Assembly: GCA_016207665.1 (NCBI GenBank)
Contig: JACQPG010000064.1
Coordinates: 1 to 64,000 of the forward strand
Reading direction: 5' to 3'
Length of the DNA: 64,000 nt
Origin: Elusimicrobiota bacterium
Lineage (GTDB): Bacteria; Elusimicrobiota; Elusimicrobia; UBA1565; UBA9628
Positions within the stretch are counted from its first letter, which is position 1, and each line of letters opens with the position of its first letter. This document shows, in pieces, positions 25,858 through 34,429 of this stretch. Made by a program: the position numbers and the translations under genes. The notes below the pieces were generated by a model. It worked only from the letters and a program-made list of their open reading frames with translations. It searched no databases and was not told the DNA's origin.

Positions 25858-27541
25858 TCTTGGTCACCTGAAATATCCTCAGCACCGGCCCGGACACCTT
25901 GCCTGGAATGGGCTCGAACACCGCGGCCAGGCGGCCGCTGCCATAAAGCTCCTGGAAAAAGGTCGCCAGCTCGGGGGACACCCGGGGATCGGCGCCGAAA
26001 GTCGACGTGATCACATAGCTAATGCGCAAGGCCCTGACCGGATCGAGGCCGGAGCGCAGATCCACGGTCGGCGAATCGGCCTGGGACAGCTCGACATGAC
26101 GCGGCCCCGAATGGAGCTCGCGGGCTGATCGTCGGATACGATAGAGGCGATAACCGCCTCCCGGATGGGCTAGAGCCATGCCTCGATACAGCCGGGCCCG
26201 CGGCGAACCGGAAGCCGTGGTCTGGCGCCAAAGTTCCTCCACCTGCTCCTTGGCCATTGGGACGGAAGGAGAGGCATGAGGCTCGTCGACGAGCAGCGCG
26301 GAGCCCTGCGGCACATGAGCCAGCACCCAGGCCGCCGAGAGTCCCCGCGTGTCGGGCAGACTCATCCGTCGGTCCATCAGCGCCGATTGCGCCAGCCCTG
26401 GACCGGCGGCCAGCAGGAACAGGACGCCGGTCAACGCCGGGCTGCGCCAGCGCCGCCCTTCCTCGATCCAGGCCAACCCCTCCGAGGCCAGGAGCGCCAG
26501 AGCCGGATAAGCGGCCAGCATATAACGAGGCCAACCCCCGTCGGGATTATTCGACAAGAGCCACCCGTAACCGAGCACGGGAACCGCCAGCAAGACCGCC
26601 GCCGGGTCGCGGCGAAAGGCCAGGCGGCAAAGCCCGAGCAAGGCCGCCGCCGCGGCGATCGACCCGGCCCCCGCGAATGTCCAAATGTTGATCCAAATCG
26701 AACGCAACAGCTCCGCCCGGCTCCACTGTGTCATCTCGAAGAGCGCCGCATGATCGCGCGCGCCCTCGAGCACCGCGACGGGGTCCAGGACCGAGAACGG
26801 GGTGCCGGCGATAAAGCCCCCCGCTGCCGCGGCCAAGCCCAAAAACAGGCGGGAAGGCTGCCTTCGCCCCTTGCCGGTCCAATGGGCCACCGGCAGCGCC
26901 AATAGGGCCGGAGCCGCCGTGTATTGGGCAGAAACGGCCAAACCCAATGACAAGCCGCACAGCACGTGATCCTTGAGCTTCCCTTCCTTTTGCGATCTGA
27001 AAGCGAAGAGCCAGCCGGCGCAGGCCAGGGCGAACATCAGGCAGTCCGGCTTGGCCGAGTGCGACAGCTCGACCAGCACGGGGGAAAAGGCCAGAAGAAG
27101 GGCCGCCCAAGGCAGACGCTTGGGCGAGCGCTCCCGCTCGGCCTTCCAGAGAACCCACACGCCCAACAGGGAAAAGGCCGCGGCCAGGAGGCGCGCGATC
27201 AGGAAAAATCCCCCGGGCTCCCACGCGAAAAGCCCCACGAAATCCGACACCCCCTTGCGCAGCCCGAAAAAGGACCATGTCAGGAAATAGAGACCGTAAC
27301 CGATGAAAAGCAGATAAGGCCACAGCGTGGGATATTTGAAGGCATAGGGCTTAAGGCTGCCCGCGCCGAAAGACACCGCGAGATTGACCAGATGAGGCTC
27401 GTCCGCGTTGAAGGTGTAGGGTAGCCCCCAGGTGATGCCGGCCAGGCGCAACCCGATCGCAGCGGCCGCCGCGACCAAGGTCAAGGCCAAGCCGTGAGTC
27501 CACGCGCTTCCTTTCATGCCGACCACGCGCTGGGTCGCCAT
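25844..27541 (-). CDS. Multi-pass GT-C/GT39-like glycosyltransferase
   Basis: A 565-residue membrane protein with about 10-12 helices. The first extracytoplasmic loop contains [13 protein letters not shown], an acidic pair typical of GT-C transferases, and a C-terminal soluble part of about 130 residues. ATG at 27541 shares a base with the stop of the aminotransferase gene (TGATG); an ATG further downstream (GMKGS) is possible. It is followed by the DPM1-like GT2 gene with a 14-base overlap. The sugar donor is likely polyprenyl-linked. Confidence 0.78.
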   Translation of the reverse strand: MATQRVVGMKGSAWTHGLALTLVAAAAAIGLRLAGITWGLPYTFNADEPHLVNLAVSFGAGSLKPYAFKYPTLWPYLLFIGYGLYFLTWSFFGLRKGVSDFVGLFAWEPGGFFLIARLLAAAFSLLGVWVLWKAERERSPKRLPWAALLLAFSPVLVELSHSAKPDCLMFALACAGWLFAFRSQKEGKLKDHVLCGLSLGLAVSAQYTAAPALLALPVAHWTGKGRRQPSRLFLGLAAAAGGFIAGTPFSVLDPVAVLEGARDHAALFEMTQWSRAELLRSIWINIWTFAGAGSIAAAAALLGLCRLAFRRDPAAVLLAVPVLGYGWLLSNNPDGGWPRYMLAAYPALALLASEGLAWIEEGRRWRSPALTGVLFLLAAGPGLAQSALMDRRMSLPDTRGLSAAWVLAHVPQGSALLVDEPHASPSVPMAKEQVEELWRQTTASGSPRARLYRGMALAHPGGGYRLYRIRRSARELHSGPRHVELSQADSPTVDLRSGLDPVRALRISYVITSTFGADPRVSPELATFFQELYGSGRLAAVFEPIPGKVSGPVLRIFQVTKSGRA

Positions 27542-28680
27542 CAGGCGCGGCGGCAAAAACCCGCGACGGCCCTGCCGACCTTCTCCAGCTGGATCTGAGT
27601 CATTTCCGGAAATAGGGGCAGCGAAAGAATCTCTCCCACGGCCTTTTCCGCGTGAGGCAGGGAACCCGCCGGCAGGCGGGCCGATCCGCAGGCGGGCTGC
27701 AGATGAGCCGCCACGGGATAATGTATGTCCGCCTCGATACCCTGGCCCCTCAGGTGCTCGAGCAAAGCGTCTCGTCGGGAATGGCGGACGACGAAAAGGT
27801 GATAATTAGAGCGCGAATGCGCCGATTCCTCGATCCAGGACAATCCCGGCAAGCCGCCGAGGAGCCGGCGGTACGATTCGGCCAAGGCCCTCCTCCGTTC
27901 GTTCCACTGCTCGAGATAACGCAGCTTGACGGAGAGGACGGCGGCTTGGATGGAGCTGGGCCGCACATTGAAGCCCAAGCGCTCATGGTAATTCTTGCGC
28001 TCCGATCCGTGGTTGCTTAGGCGGCGAACCCGGGCGGCGAGCTCCGCGTCATCGGTGAGCACCGCGCCGGCGTCCCCATAGGCCCCCAGGTTCTTCCCGG
28101 GGTAGAAGCTGAACGAGGCGGCCCGCGACAGCGAGCCGGCCTTGAGCCCGCGATAGAGCGAGCCCGCGGCTTGAGCCGCGTCCTCGAAAAGAATCAGCCC
28201 TCGCCTCTCGGCGACGGCGCGCAAAGCCTCCATATCGGCCGGCTGTCCGTAAAGATGCACGGGCAGGAGGGCCTTGCTGCGGGGGCTCAACGCCCGCTCG
28301 ACCGATGAGGCGTCCATATTGAGAGTGCGCGGATCGACGTCGACGAAAACCGGCTTGGCGCCGCACAGCAATATCCCTTCCACCGTCGCGAAAAAAGTCA
28401 ACGGCGTGGTGATGACCTCGTCGCCGGGCCCCACTCCGGAAGCCCAGAGCATCAACCAGAGCGCGGCGGTGCCCGAGTGCAAGGCCACGCAATGGCGAAC
28501 TCCTATATAGGAGGCGAATTCCTTCTCGAAACGCTCGACCGCTGGACCGTAGATGAAGTTTTGCGTCTCCAGCACCTCCGCGATGGCCTTTTGCATCTCC
28601 GGGGCCAAGACCCGGTATTGGGCCTTCAAATCGACGAGTGGGATGCGTTCGGACTGCTGCGCGGCGGAGATCGCTTTCAT
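27541..28680 (-). CDS. DegT/DnrJ/EryC1/StrS sugar aminotransferase
   Basis: A 379-residue PLP-dependent aminotransferase acting on a keto-sugar nucleotide. The PLP lysine is present in SFYPGKNLGAYGDAGAV; other family blocks are ALHSGTAALWLML and FEDAAQAAGSLY. The sequence is closest in style to the 3-aminotransferases (WbpE/WlbC, FdtB). It overlaps the hexapeptide acetyltransferase gene by four bases (ATGA), which supports synthesis of an N-acetylated amino sugar. The dehydrogenase that would make the 3-keto substrate may be the Gfo/Idh protein at 32673. Confidence 0.9.
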   Translation of the reverse strand: MKAISAAQQSERIPLVDLKAQYRVLAPEMQKAIAEVLETQNFIYGPAVERFEKEFASYIGVRHCVALHSGTAALWLMLWASGVGPGDEVITTPLTFFATVEGILLCGAKPVFVDVDPRTLNMDASSVERALSPRSKALLPVHLYGQPADMEALRAVAERRGLILFEDAAQAAGSLYRGLKAGSLSRAASFSFYPGKNLGAYGDAGAVLTDDAELAARVRRLSNHGSERKNYHERLGFNVRPSSIQAAVLSVKLRYLEQWNERRRALAESYRRLLGGLPGLSWIEESAHSRSNYHLFVVRHSRRDALLEHLRGQGIEADIHYPVAAHLQPACGSARLPAGSLPHAEKAVGEILSLPLFPEMTQIQLEKVGRAVAGFCRRA

Positions 28681-29210
28681 GGTTTTCCCTTGGGCTCGAT
28701 CAGGTTCGCGGGCCGGCCGCGTCTCTTGAGGCGGGCCGGCACCCCGGCTACGATGGCCTTGGGCGGCACGTCCTTGGTCACGACGGCTCCGGCTCCGATC
28801 AAGGCTCCCTTCCCGATGGTTACCCCGCCCAATATCACCGCGCCCGAGCCTATGGCGGCGCCCCTCTTGACGAGCGTGCGGCTGACCTCCCAGTCCCCGG
28901 GCCGGGTGGGCGCGCCGCCGTCGCGCACGGCGACGGGATAATTGTCATTGATGAACAGCACCCCGTGGCCGATGAAGCACTCGTCCTCGATGGTCACCCC
29001 TTCGCAGATGAAGGAATGGGAGGATATCTTGACCCGCTCTCCGATGCTCGCGCCGTTCTGGATCTCCACAAAGGGGCCGATGCGGCTGTCCGAACCTACG
29101 GCGCAGCCGTAGAGATTGGCCCAGCCCGCGATCTTGACGTTGCGACCCAAGCGCACATCCGGCGCTATGCGCGAAAACGGCGGTTGATTCGCCAATATTT
29201 TTTCGCTCAT
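28677..29210 (-). CDS. Left-handed beta-helix sugar N-acetyltransferase
   Basis: A 177-residue acyltransferase made of hexapeptide repeats (IGSGAVILGGVTIGKGALIGAGAVV). The insert FINDNYPVAVRDGG and the closing VTKDVPPKAIVAGVPARLK recall WbpD/WlbB, which acetylate UDP-3-amino-2,3-dideoxy uronic sugars. ATG at 29210 is preferred over a TTG three codons upstream. TAGAAT lies 10 bases before this ATG and overlaps the stop of the preceding gene, so a new transcript may begin here. Next gene: the aminotransferase, overlap 4 bases. Confidence 0.87.
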   Translation of the reverse strand: MSEKILANQPPFSRIAPDVRLGRNVKIAGWANLYGCAVGSDSRIGPFVEIQNGASIGERVKISSHSFICEGVTIEDECFIGHGVLFINDNYPVAVRDGGAPTRPGDWEVSRTLVKRGAAIGSGAVILGGVTIGKGALIGAGAVVTKDVPPKAIVAGVPARLKRRGRPANLIEPKGKP

Positions 29211-29220
29211 GCTCCCCAAA

Positions 29221-29226
29221 ATTCTA
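29221..29226 (-). promoter_or_regulatory. Possible -10 box before the acetyltransferase gene
   Basis: TAGAAT on the minus strand, ending 10 bases before the ATG at 29210 and overlapping the TAG stop of the GT-C gene. The surrounding 25 bases are AT-rich. It may start a second transcript within the glycan run; weak evidence. Confidence 0.35.
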
Positions 29227-30405
29227 CTTAATTTTTCTAAGACAAAAGGCCACGCCCGCCCCGGCGTAAACGGCGATGAAGGGCTCGAGCGGCGCCCTAT
29301 ATCTTAGATTGCTCGCGAATACGGCATGCAGCAAGGTCAGATGGACGGCCCACGCGAGCAGGAACGCCGAAAAAAAGCCCGGAACGCCTCCTCCGACCAA
29401 GCCCAGCAGAGCCAAGGCGAAGCTCAGAAGCGCGAAGCCTCCCATGGCCCAGCGGATCGCGGCGGGATGCGGCGGATAAGGCAACGGACGCCAGAACTTG
29501 AGAGCCTTGCGGGCCGTAAGCCTCATGAAGCGCGCCGGGTTCTCCTTGATCCAGGCCTTGGCCTTGCGGCCGAAATGAAGATCCGCCTCGAACTGGCTCA
29601 TCCCAGCCGTCTCGAGCCCCATCTGGAGGGGCCGGGCCTTCAGCTCCTGGGGGTCGACCGCCATCCCTTCCCAAAGGTTCCAGCCGCTCTGCAAAGAGAC
29701 GGGGATGAAACGGTCGAAACGAACCCAGTTGCGGACCGTCCAGGGCGCCACGGCCAAGGCCCACGCCAGCCCGCAGGCCGCCACCAGAGCCGCCCAGCGA
29801 GGCTGCTCCCCGCTTCGCAGCAAGGAGATCACGGCCAAGAAGCCTCCGAATGGGAGCATCACCCCGCGCGTCAGGCTGGCCAGCCCTCCCACTAGACCGG
29901 CCGCGGCCGCCACGGCCGGCCGGCCCGAGCCCCAGGCTCCAAGCCACAGGCTCATGAAAACGACGGCGAGCAGCGCGAACACGGTCTCGGACATGATCCT
30001 CGCGCTGAAGAAGATCAGCAGCGGATTGCAGGCGGTCAAGGCGCCGGCCGCCAGACAGGCGACGCGGCCCAATCCGGCGCTGGAGCATAGGCGATAGATC
30101 AGCACCGGCAGCAAAGCGCCTAGGAGCATTTGCGCCCACGCCGCCCAGATCAGGCCGTTTTCCCCCAGGGCCAGGAAAGGGACCAGGAAGAAAGAGTAGC
30201 CCGGGGGGTGGGTGACCAGAGGCTCGGGGAATCGGCCCAAGAAAGACTCGGCCATGCGGATGAACACCCCGTCGTCGTAAAGTCCGTCGTCGCGATAGGC
30301 GAAGAGACGGCCCATGGCCGCGGCCGCGGCAAAACGCAGGGCCAAGGCTGCGGCGAAAAGCCCCGCCTGATCCAGGCGAGCGAAGACGTTCTTTTCCCTT
30401 ATCAA
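29224..30405 (-). CDS. Multi-pass GT-C/GT39-like glycosyltransferase
   Basis: A 393-residue membrane protein with about nine helices. The N-terminal loop RDDGLYDDGVFIRMA and the THPPGYSFFL segment fit the dolichyl-phosphate-mannose transferase-like GT39 group. No ATG is suitably placed: the best start is TTG at 30405, which gives a four-base TTGA overlap with the gmhA stop, as in most junctions here. The longer ORF would run deep into gmhA. It is downstream of the heptose genes, so heptose could be its sugar; this is speculation. Confidence 0.75.
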   Translation of the reverse strand: MIREKNVFARLDQAGLFAAALALRFAAAAAMGRLFAYRDDGLYDDGVFIRMAESFLGRFPEPLVTHPPGYSFFLVPFLALGENGLIWAAWAQMLLGALLPVLIYRLCSSAGLGRVACLAAGALTACNPLLIFFSARIMSETVFALLAVVFMSLWLGAWGSGRPAVAAAAGLVGGLASLTRGVMLPFGGFLAVISLLRSGEQPRWAALVAACGLAWALAVAPWTVRNWVRFDRFIPVSLQSGWNLWEGMAVDPQELKARPLQMGLETAGMSQFEADLHFGRKAKAWIKENPARFMRLTARKALKFWRPLPYPPHPAAIRWAMGGFALLSFALALLGLVGGGVPGFFSAFLLAWAVHLTLLHAVFASNLRYRAPLEPFIAVYAGAGVAFCLRKIK

Positions 30406-30983
30406 ACCGTCTTGCCGGCCGGCTTGACGCCGAGCTCGGCGCAAAAGCGGCGCATGATCATGTGGCAGAGGCAATGATGCAGGTCCTCGGCCTGCTGCAC
30501 GTCGGAGGTCGGCACCACGAGCGAGGCCTCGGCCACCTTGATCAACCCTCCTCCCGGCCGGCCTAATATGGCGAAGGTCTTGTTGCCGCGCCTGCAGGCG
30601 AAATCGAAGGCCTTGATCACGTTCTTGGAATTACCGCTGGTGGAAAAACCGATGACCAGGTCGCCGGGACCCAAGAAGTTCTCCAGAGGCCGGGAGAAGA
30701 CCGCGTCATAAGAGACGTCGTTGGCATAGGCGGTCAAGGTGGGCTGGTTGTCGTTGAGAGCCATCAACCTGAACTTCTTCTTGAGGTTCATGCTCACGCC
30801 CTTGTTCATATCGCAGACGAAGTGCGAGGCGGTGGTGGCGGATCCTCCGTTGCCCATGACGAAGATGAGCTTCTCTTGATCATAGGCTTCCTTCATCCAT
30901 CGGAACAAGGTATCGATCTGCTCCTGCGGCATCTCGGCCAAGGCCTTGCCCAAGTTCGCGAAGTAGTCAGCGGCGAAACTCAT
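30402..30983 (-). CDS. gmhA: Sedoheptulose-7-phosphate isomerase GmhA
   Basis: A 193-residue SIS-domain protein. It converts sedoheptulose 7-phosphate to D-glycero-D-manno-heptose 7-phosphate, the first heptose step. Motifs: MGNGGSATTASHFVCDMNKG, IGFSTSGNSKNVIKAF and the C-terminal metal-site region EDLHHCLCHMI. The ATG at 30983 overlaps the hddC stop (ATGA). The order HddA, HddC, GmhA with GmhB nearby points to the GDP-linked branch of the pathway. Confidence 0.9.
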   Translation of the reverse strand: MSFAADYFANLGKALAEMPQEQIDTLFRWMKEAYDQEKLIFVMGNGGSATTASHFVCDMNKGVSMNLKKKFRLMALNDNQPTLTAYANDVSYDAVFSRPLENFLGPGDLVIGFSTSGNSKNVIKAFDFACRRGNKTFAILGRPGGGLIKVAEASLVVPTSDVQQAEDLHHCLCHMIMRRFCAELGVKPAGKTV

Positions 30984-31687
30984 TGCCTCAATCCTCCTGC
31001 CCAAAGCGCCTGGGCCCGCTCATAAGCCGCGGGAGTGCCTATGTCCACGACCGGTCCCATGAGCATGCGCGCGTAGGCCCGGCCCACCGCCCGGCCCATC
31101 ACGTCCTTGCCAAGATCTCCCCGCTCCATTCTGATCCAGCCCATGAATTCGGGTCCCGCCAAATACACGCCGGCCGCCGCCAGGTCGCTCTTGGGGCGCG
31201 CGGGCTTTTCTTCGAAGGAGATCACTCGCCCGTCCGAGTCCAACTCGACGATGCCGCAGGCCTTGGGGTCTTCGCATTGGAACAGGCCCAGGGTCAGGGG
31301 CGGCTTGACGCGCTCGTGGAGCTCGAGCAAAGGCCTTAGATCGGCGCCCACCAAGGTGTCGGCGTAGATGATCCAGAACGCCTCCTCTCCCGCGACGAAA
31401 TCCCTGTTGGCCGCCAGTGTTCCGGCCGAGCCCAGGAGCTCCGGCTCGTGAAACAGGCGGACGCGAGGATTCCCGGAAAGTCCGGCGACGAAGGAGCGCA
31501 CCTGCCCGGCCTTGTGGTGGGTGTTGACCAGGGCCTCCCTGACTCCCAGTCCGGCGAGGGCTTCAATCCACCAGGCGAGCACCGGCCTTCCGCCCACCGG
31601 CAGCAGGCATTTCGGGACATCGTCGGTCAGGGGCCTCAATCGAGTCCCCAGACCGGCGGCTAAGACGAAGGCCTTTCTCGCGATCAC
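30980..31687 (-). CDS. hddC: Heptose-1-phosphate guanylyltransferase-like nucleotidyltransferase
   Basis: A 235-residue sugar nucleotidyltransferase with the signature LAAGLGTRLRPLTDDVPKCLLPVGGRPVL and the YADTLVG metal site. In the company of gmhA and the heptose kinase it most likely makes GDP-D-glycero-alpha-D-manno-heptose from heptose 1-phosphate and GTP. By sequence alone another hexose-1-phosphate substrate is possible. GTG start; GTGA overlap with hddA and ATGA overlap with gmhA. Confidence 0.85.
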   Translation of the reverse strand: MIARKAFVLAAGLGTRLRPLTDDVPKCLLPVGGRPVLAWWIEALAGLGVREALVNTHHKAGQVRSFVAGLSGNPRVRLFHEPELLGSAGTLAANRDFVAGEEAFWIIYADTLVGADLRPLLELHERVKPPLTLGLFQCEDPKACGIVELDSDGRVISFEEKPARPKSDLAAAGVYLAGPEFMGWIRMERGDLGKDVMGRAVGRAYARMLMGPVVDIGTPAAYERAQALWAGGLRQ

Positions 31688-32676
31688 TTCCAGACCCGGC
31701 GCTTCATATTGAAGATGATCTTGCTTCCATCCGGCTCGAGGGCGATGGGCAGTTCCCTATATCCCGAGAGCGCCGCGCGCACGCGGGCTCTGTGGGTCTC
31801 GGGCACGTAAAGCAGGAAAAAGCCTCCTCCCCCGGCGCCCGTGACCTTGCCGCCCAAAGCGCCCGCTTTCTTGGCCTTGGAATAAAAGGACTCGATCTCG
31901 GGCGTGGTGATGCCTTCGGCGAGCTTGCGCTTGAGCAGCCAATTGCGATCCAAGTTCTTCCCGATTGAGTCGATCCGCCCGGAGTCCAGCGCCTTGCGGC
32001 AGTCGACGGCCAAGTCCCGGATCTGATCGAGGGCCCGGCGATTCTTCTCGGTGCGCCGCCCTTGCTCGGCCAGCAGTCCGTCCGCGCTGCGGGTCTTGTC
32101 CATGAAGTAAAGCAGGAAGCTGTTCTCGAGGGCCCGGATCGAGCCGGGGGCCGCCTCGACCCGCTCGACGTCGACCTTCCCGGCCTTGCGGAAGGTCAGA
32201 AACCGAATCCCGCCGAAGGCGGCGATGTGCTGATCCTGGCGGCCGATCGGCTTGCCGCAGCGTTCGATCTCGATCTCGCAGGCCTGGCGCGCCAATTGAT
32301 CCTGGCTGACCTGGCGTCCCGCGTAAGCGTGGAAAGCGTTGAGCATTCCCACGGTCAGGGATGACGAGGAACCCAGCCCGGAACCCTCCGAGGGGATGTC
32401 GGCCAAGGTGGTGACCTCGAAGCCGCGCTTAAGACCCGCCAGCTTCATCGCCTCGCGCGCCAGGTCGTGCTTCACCTCGTCGACCGAGACGACCACCTCC
32501 TTGCGCCGGGCGTAGTTGACGTGTATCTGATCGTCGAAGCGCTCTTGTATGATGACGTAGATGTATTTGTCTATCGCGCATGAAAGCACCTTGCCGTCGT
32601 TCTTGGCGCAATAATCGGGCAGATCCGTGCCGCCGCCCGCCAAGCTGATGCGTAACGGCGTCTGGGAGATGATCAT
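31684..32676 (-). CDS. hddA: D-glycero-D-manno-heptose 7-phosphate kinase (GHMP family)
   Basis: A 330-residue GHMP kinase. The start SQTPLRISLAGGGTDLPDY, the phosphate loop EGSGLGSSSSLTVGML and the C-terminal GGKVTGAGGGGFFLLY match HddA, which phosphorylates the heptose at O-1. The longer ORF start lies inside the Gfo/Idh gene; the ATG at 32676 overlaps its stop (ATGA). It feeds GmhB, then HddC. Confidence 0.9.
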   Translation of the reverse strand: MIISQTPLRISLAGGGTDLPDYCAKNDGKVLSCAIDKYIYVIIQERFDDQIHVNYARRKEVVVSVDEVKHDLAREAMKLAGLKRGFEVTTLADIPSEGSGLGSSSSLTVGMLNAFHAYAGRQVSQDQLARQACEIEIERCGKPIGRQDQHIAAFGGIRFLTFRKAGKVDVERVEAAPGSIRALENSFLLYFMDKTRSADGLLAEQGRRTEKNRRALDQIRDLAVDCRKALDSGRIDSIGKNLDRNWLLKRKLAEGITTPEIESFYSKAKKAGALGGKVTGAGGGGFFLLYVPETHRARVRAALSGYRELPIALEPDGSKIIFNMKRRVWK

Positions 32677-33695
32677 GGCTTGAACGCCATCCTTCGGCCC
32701 CCTGAGGCGGTCGAACGGCAGGCCTGCTCCAGCACCCGCACCACGCCCACGCCGAGCTCGGGCCCGCTCAAGGGCTGGACTCCGCGCCGCGCCGCGGCCA
32801 GGAAATCCGCGCATTCGTTGCGCAACGGCTCCTCGGGAGCCAGGGCCGGGATCTCGATATCGCCCGCCCCGTAATAAAGCGATTGGGCCTTTTTCGAGTC
32901 CGCCCCGACGCGCGTGTCCTTACCCGGCCTGACCAGCCTCAATTTCTCGAAGGCCTCCACGTCATCGTAGAAAGCGGAGCCTCGCTCCGCGTAAATCTCG
33001 ACGCGGCGGATCCGGCGGCTGGAAAGCCAGCCCACGTGGATCCGGGCGACGACTCCGGAGCCGAACTCGATCTCGATGAAAGCGGCCTCGTCAAGCCGGC
33101 CCTGGGTATAGCGCCACCCCGTGGCGCGCACCGCCGAAGGGTTTTTCCCGGCCAGATGAATGGCCATGGCCACGTCATGCGGCGCCATGTCCCAGACCAC
33201 GTCGTGCCGGGGAGACGGTGGTCCTGGGTTGATGCGCGCCATGTCGAGATAGAAGAGCCGGCCGAGCCCGCCCCGACCCAACTCCTCCTTAAGCCTGCGC
33301 ACGGCGGGATGGTAAAGGAACACATGGCCCACTCCCAAGGTCCGCCGCTGGCGGCGCGCCAGGGCCGCTAGCTCGGAGGCTTCGGCCGCGGAATGCGCCA
33401 GGGGCTTCTCGACGAAGACATGCTTGCCGGCCGACAACGCGGCCTTGGCCAGGCTGAAATGGGTGACCACCTCGGTGGCGATCGCCACGGCGTCGATCTC
33501 CGGATCCTCCAATATGTCCTTGAAATCCGCGGTCAATCCCAATCCGGGATATCTTTGCCGAGCCCATTCGAGACGCCCCGGCTTGAGCTCACAGAGCCAT
33601 TTGACGCGGCATCCCGGGAGCTCGTTGAACACGCGCAATAGATTCGGGCCCCAATAGCCGCAACCGATCTGTCCCAACGCCATCGTGGCCTTCAT
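32673..33695 (-). CDS. Gfo/Idh/MocA family sugar dehydrogenase
   Basis: A 340-residue NAD(P)-dependent oxidoreductase with a Rossmann start LGQIGCGYWGPNLLRVF and the EKPLAHSA motif of the family. The C-terminal beta-sheet domain follows (AAFIEIEFGSGVVARIHVGW). A role as 3-dehydrogenase of a nucleotide sugar, like WbpB/WlbA, is plausible because the matching aminotransferase and acetyltransferase lie in the same run. The ATG at 33695 overlaps the GT2 stop (ATGA). Substrate not proven. Confidence 0.85.
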   Translation of the reverse strand: MKATMALGQIGCGYWGPNLLRVFNELPGCRVKWLCELKPGRLEWARQRYPGLGLTADFKDILEDPEIDAVAIATEVVTHFSLAKAALSAGKHVFVEKPLAHSAAEASELAALARRQRRTLGVGHVFLYHPAVRRLKEELGRGGLGRLFYLDMARINPGPPSPRHDVVWDMAPHDVAMAIHLAGKNPSAVRATGWRYTQGRLDEAAFIEIEFGSGVVARIHVGWLSSRRIRRVEIYAERGSAFYDDVEAFEKLRLVRPGKDTRVGADSKKAQSLYYGAGDIEIPALAPEEPLRNECADFLAAARRGVQPLSGPELGVGVVRVLEQACRSTASGGRRMAFKP

Positions 33696-34429
33696 TGCTT
33701 TATCCCCAAGGTCAGATAGAATATAGGTCTTAGATTGCCCAACCAATCCACCACCGGCCGTATCTTCGTGTAGTTCCAGTAATTCTTGATATCCGGATAA
33801 ATCTTCGTGACCGGGACCTCGCAGACCTTGTAGGCCAGGCGTATGGCCTGCAGCTGCAGATAATACTCGAGCTCGCCGCGATTAAGCCAGTCCTGATGCA
33901 GCTTGATCCGGGGATCGCGCAGAATGGACGCCCGCAATGCGCGGAAGCCGTTGGTCGCGTCCGTGATCGGGAAGCCCGTGATAAAACGCACCAGCCAGGG
34001 ATAGGCGCGGGTGAGGATAAGCCTATGCTTGGGCATTTTCCCGTAACGCCCCCCCTCGAGATATCTCGAGCCCTGGATATAGTCGAATCCCTTCTCGATG
34101 ATGGGGGCGGCCAATTTGCCGATCTCGGAGGGGTCATCCTTGTCATTGCCCGCCATGACCACGATGATGTCATAACCCTTCTCCAGGGCGTAATCGAAGC
34201 CCGTGCGGATGGCCGCCCCGACTCCCCGCGTATGCTCATGCCGAAGCACCGTAGCTCCCGCCCTCGAGGCCTCCGCGTCGGTGCCGTCATTGGAGGCGTC
34301 TGAGACCACCACGATCTCGGCCACGGCGTTCTTAGGGACCTTGGAAACGACCCGCCCGATCTTGCCCAGCTCGTTATAAGCCGGTATCACGGCCACGATA
34401 CGAGTCCCGGAGGCGCCCGATTGTATCAT
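33692..34429 (-). CDS. DPM1-like GT2 glycosyltransferase
   Basis: A 245-residue GT2 enzyme. Motifs: VIPAYNELGKIGRVV, VVVSDASNDGTDAEA, and AGNDKDD in place of the usual DADLQ. The C-terminal part lacks membrane helices. The family makes polyprenyl-phosphate sugars or transfers the first sugar on the cytoplasmic face. It shares one base with the GT-C gene upstream (TAATG), so it is tightly paired to a likely user of its product. Confidence 0.83.
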   Translation of the reverse strand: MIQSGASGTRIVAVIPAYNELGKIGRVVSKVPKNAVAEIVVVSDASNDGTDAEASRAGATVLRHEHTRGVGAAIRTGFDYALEKGYDIIVVMAGNDKDDPSEIGKLAAPIIEKGFDYIQGSRYLEGGRYGKMPKHRLILTRAYPWLVRFITGFPITDATNGFRALRASILRDPRIKLHQDWLNRGELEYYLQLQAIRLAYKVCEVPVTKIYPDIKNYWNYTKIRPVVDWLGNLRPIFYLTLGIKQ

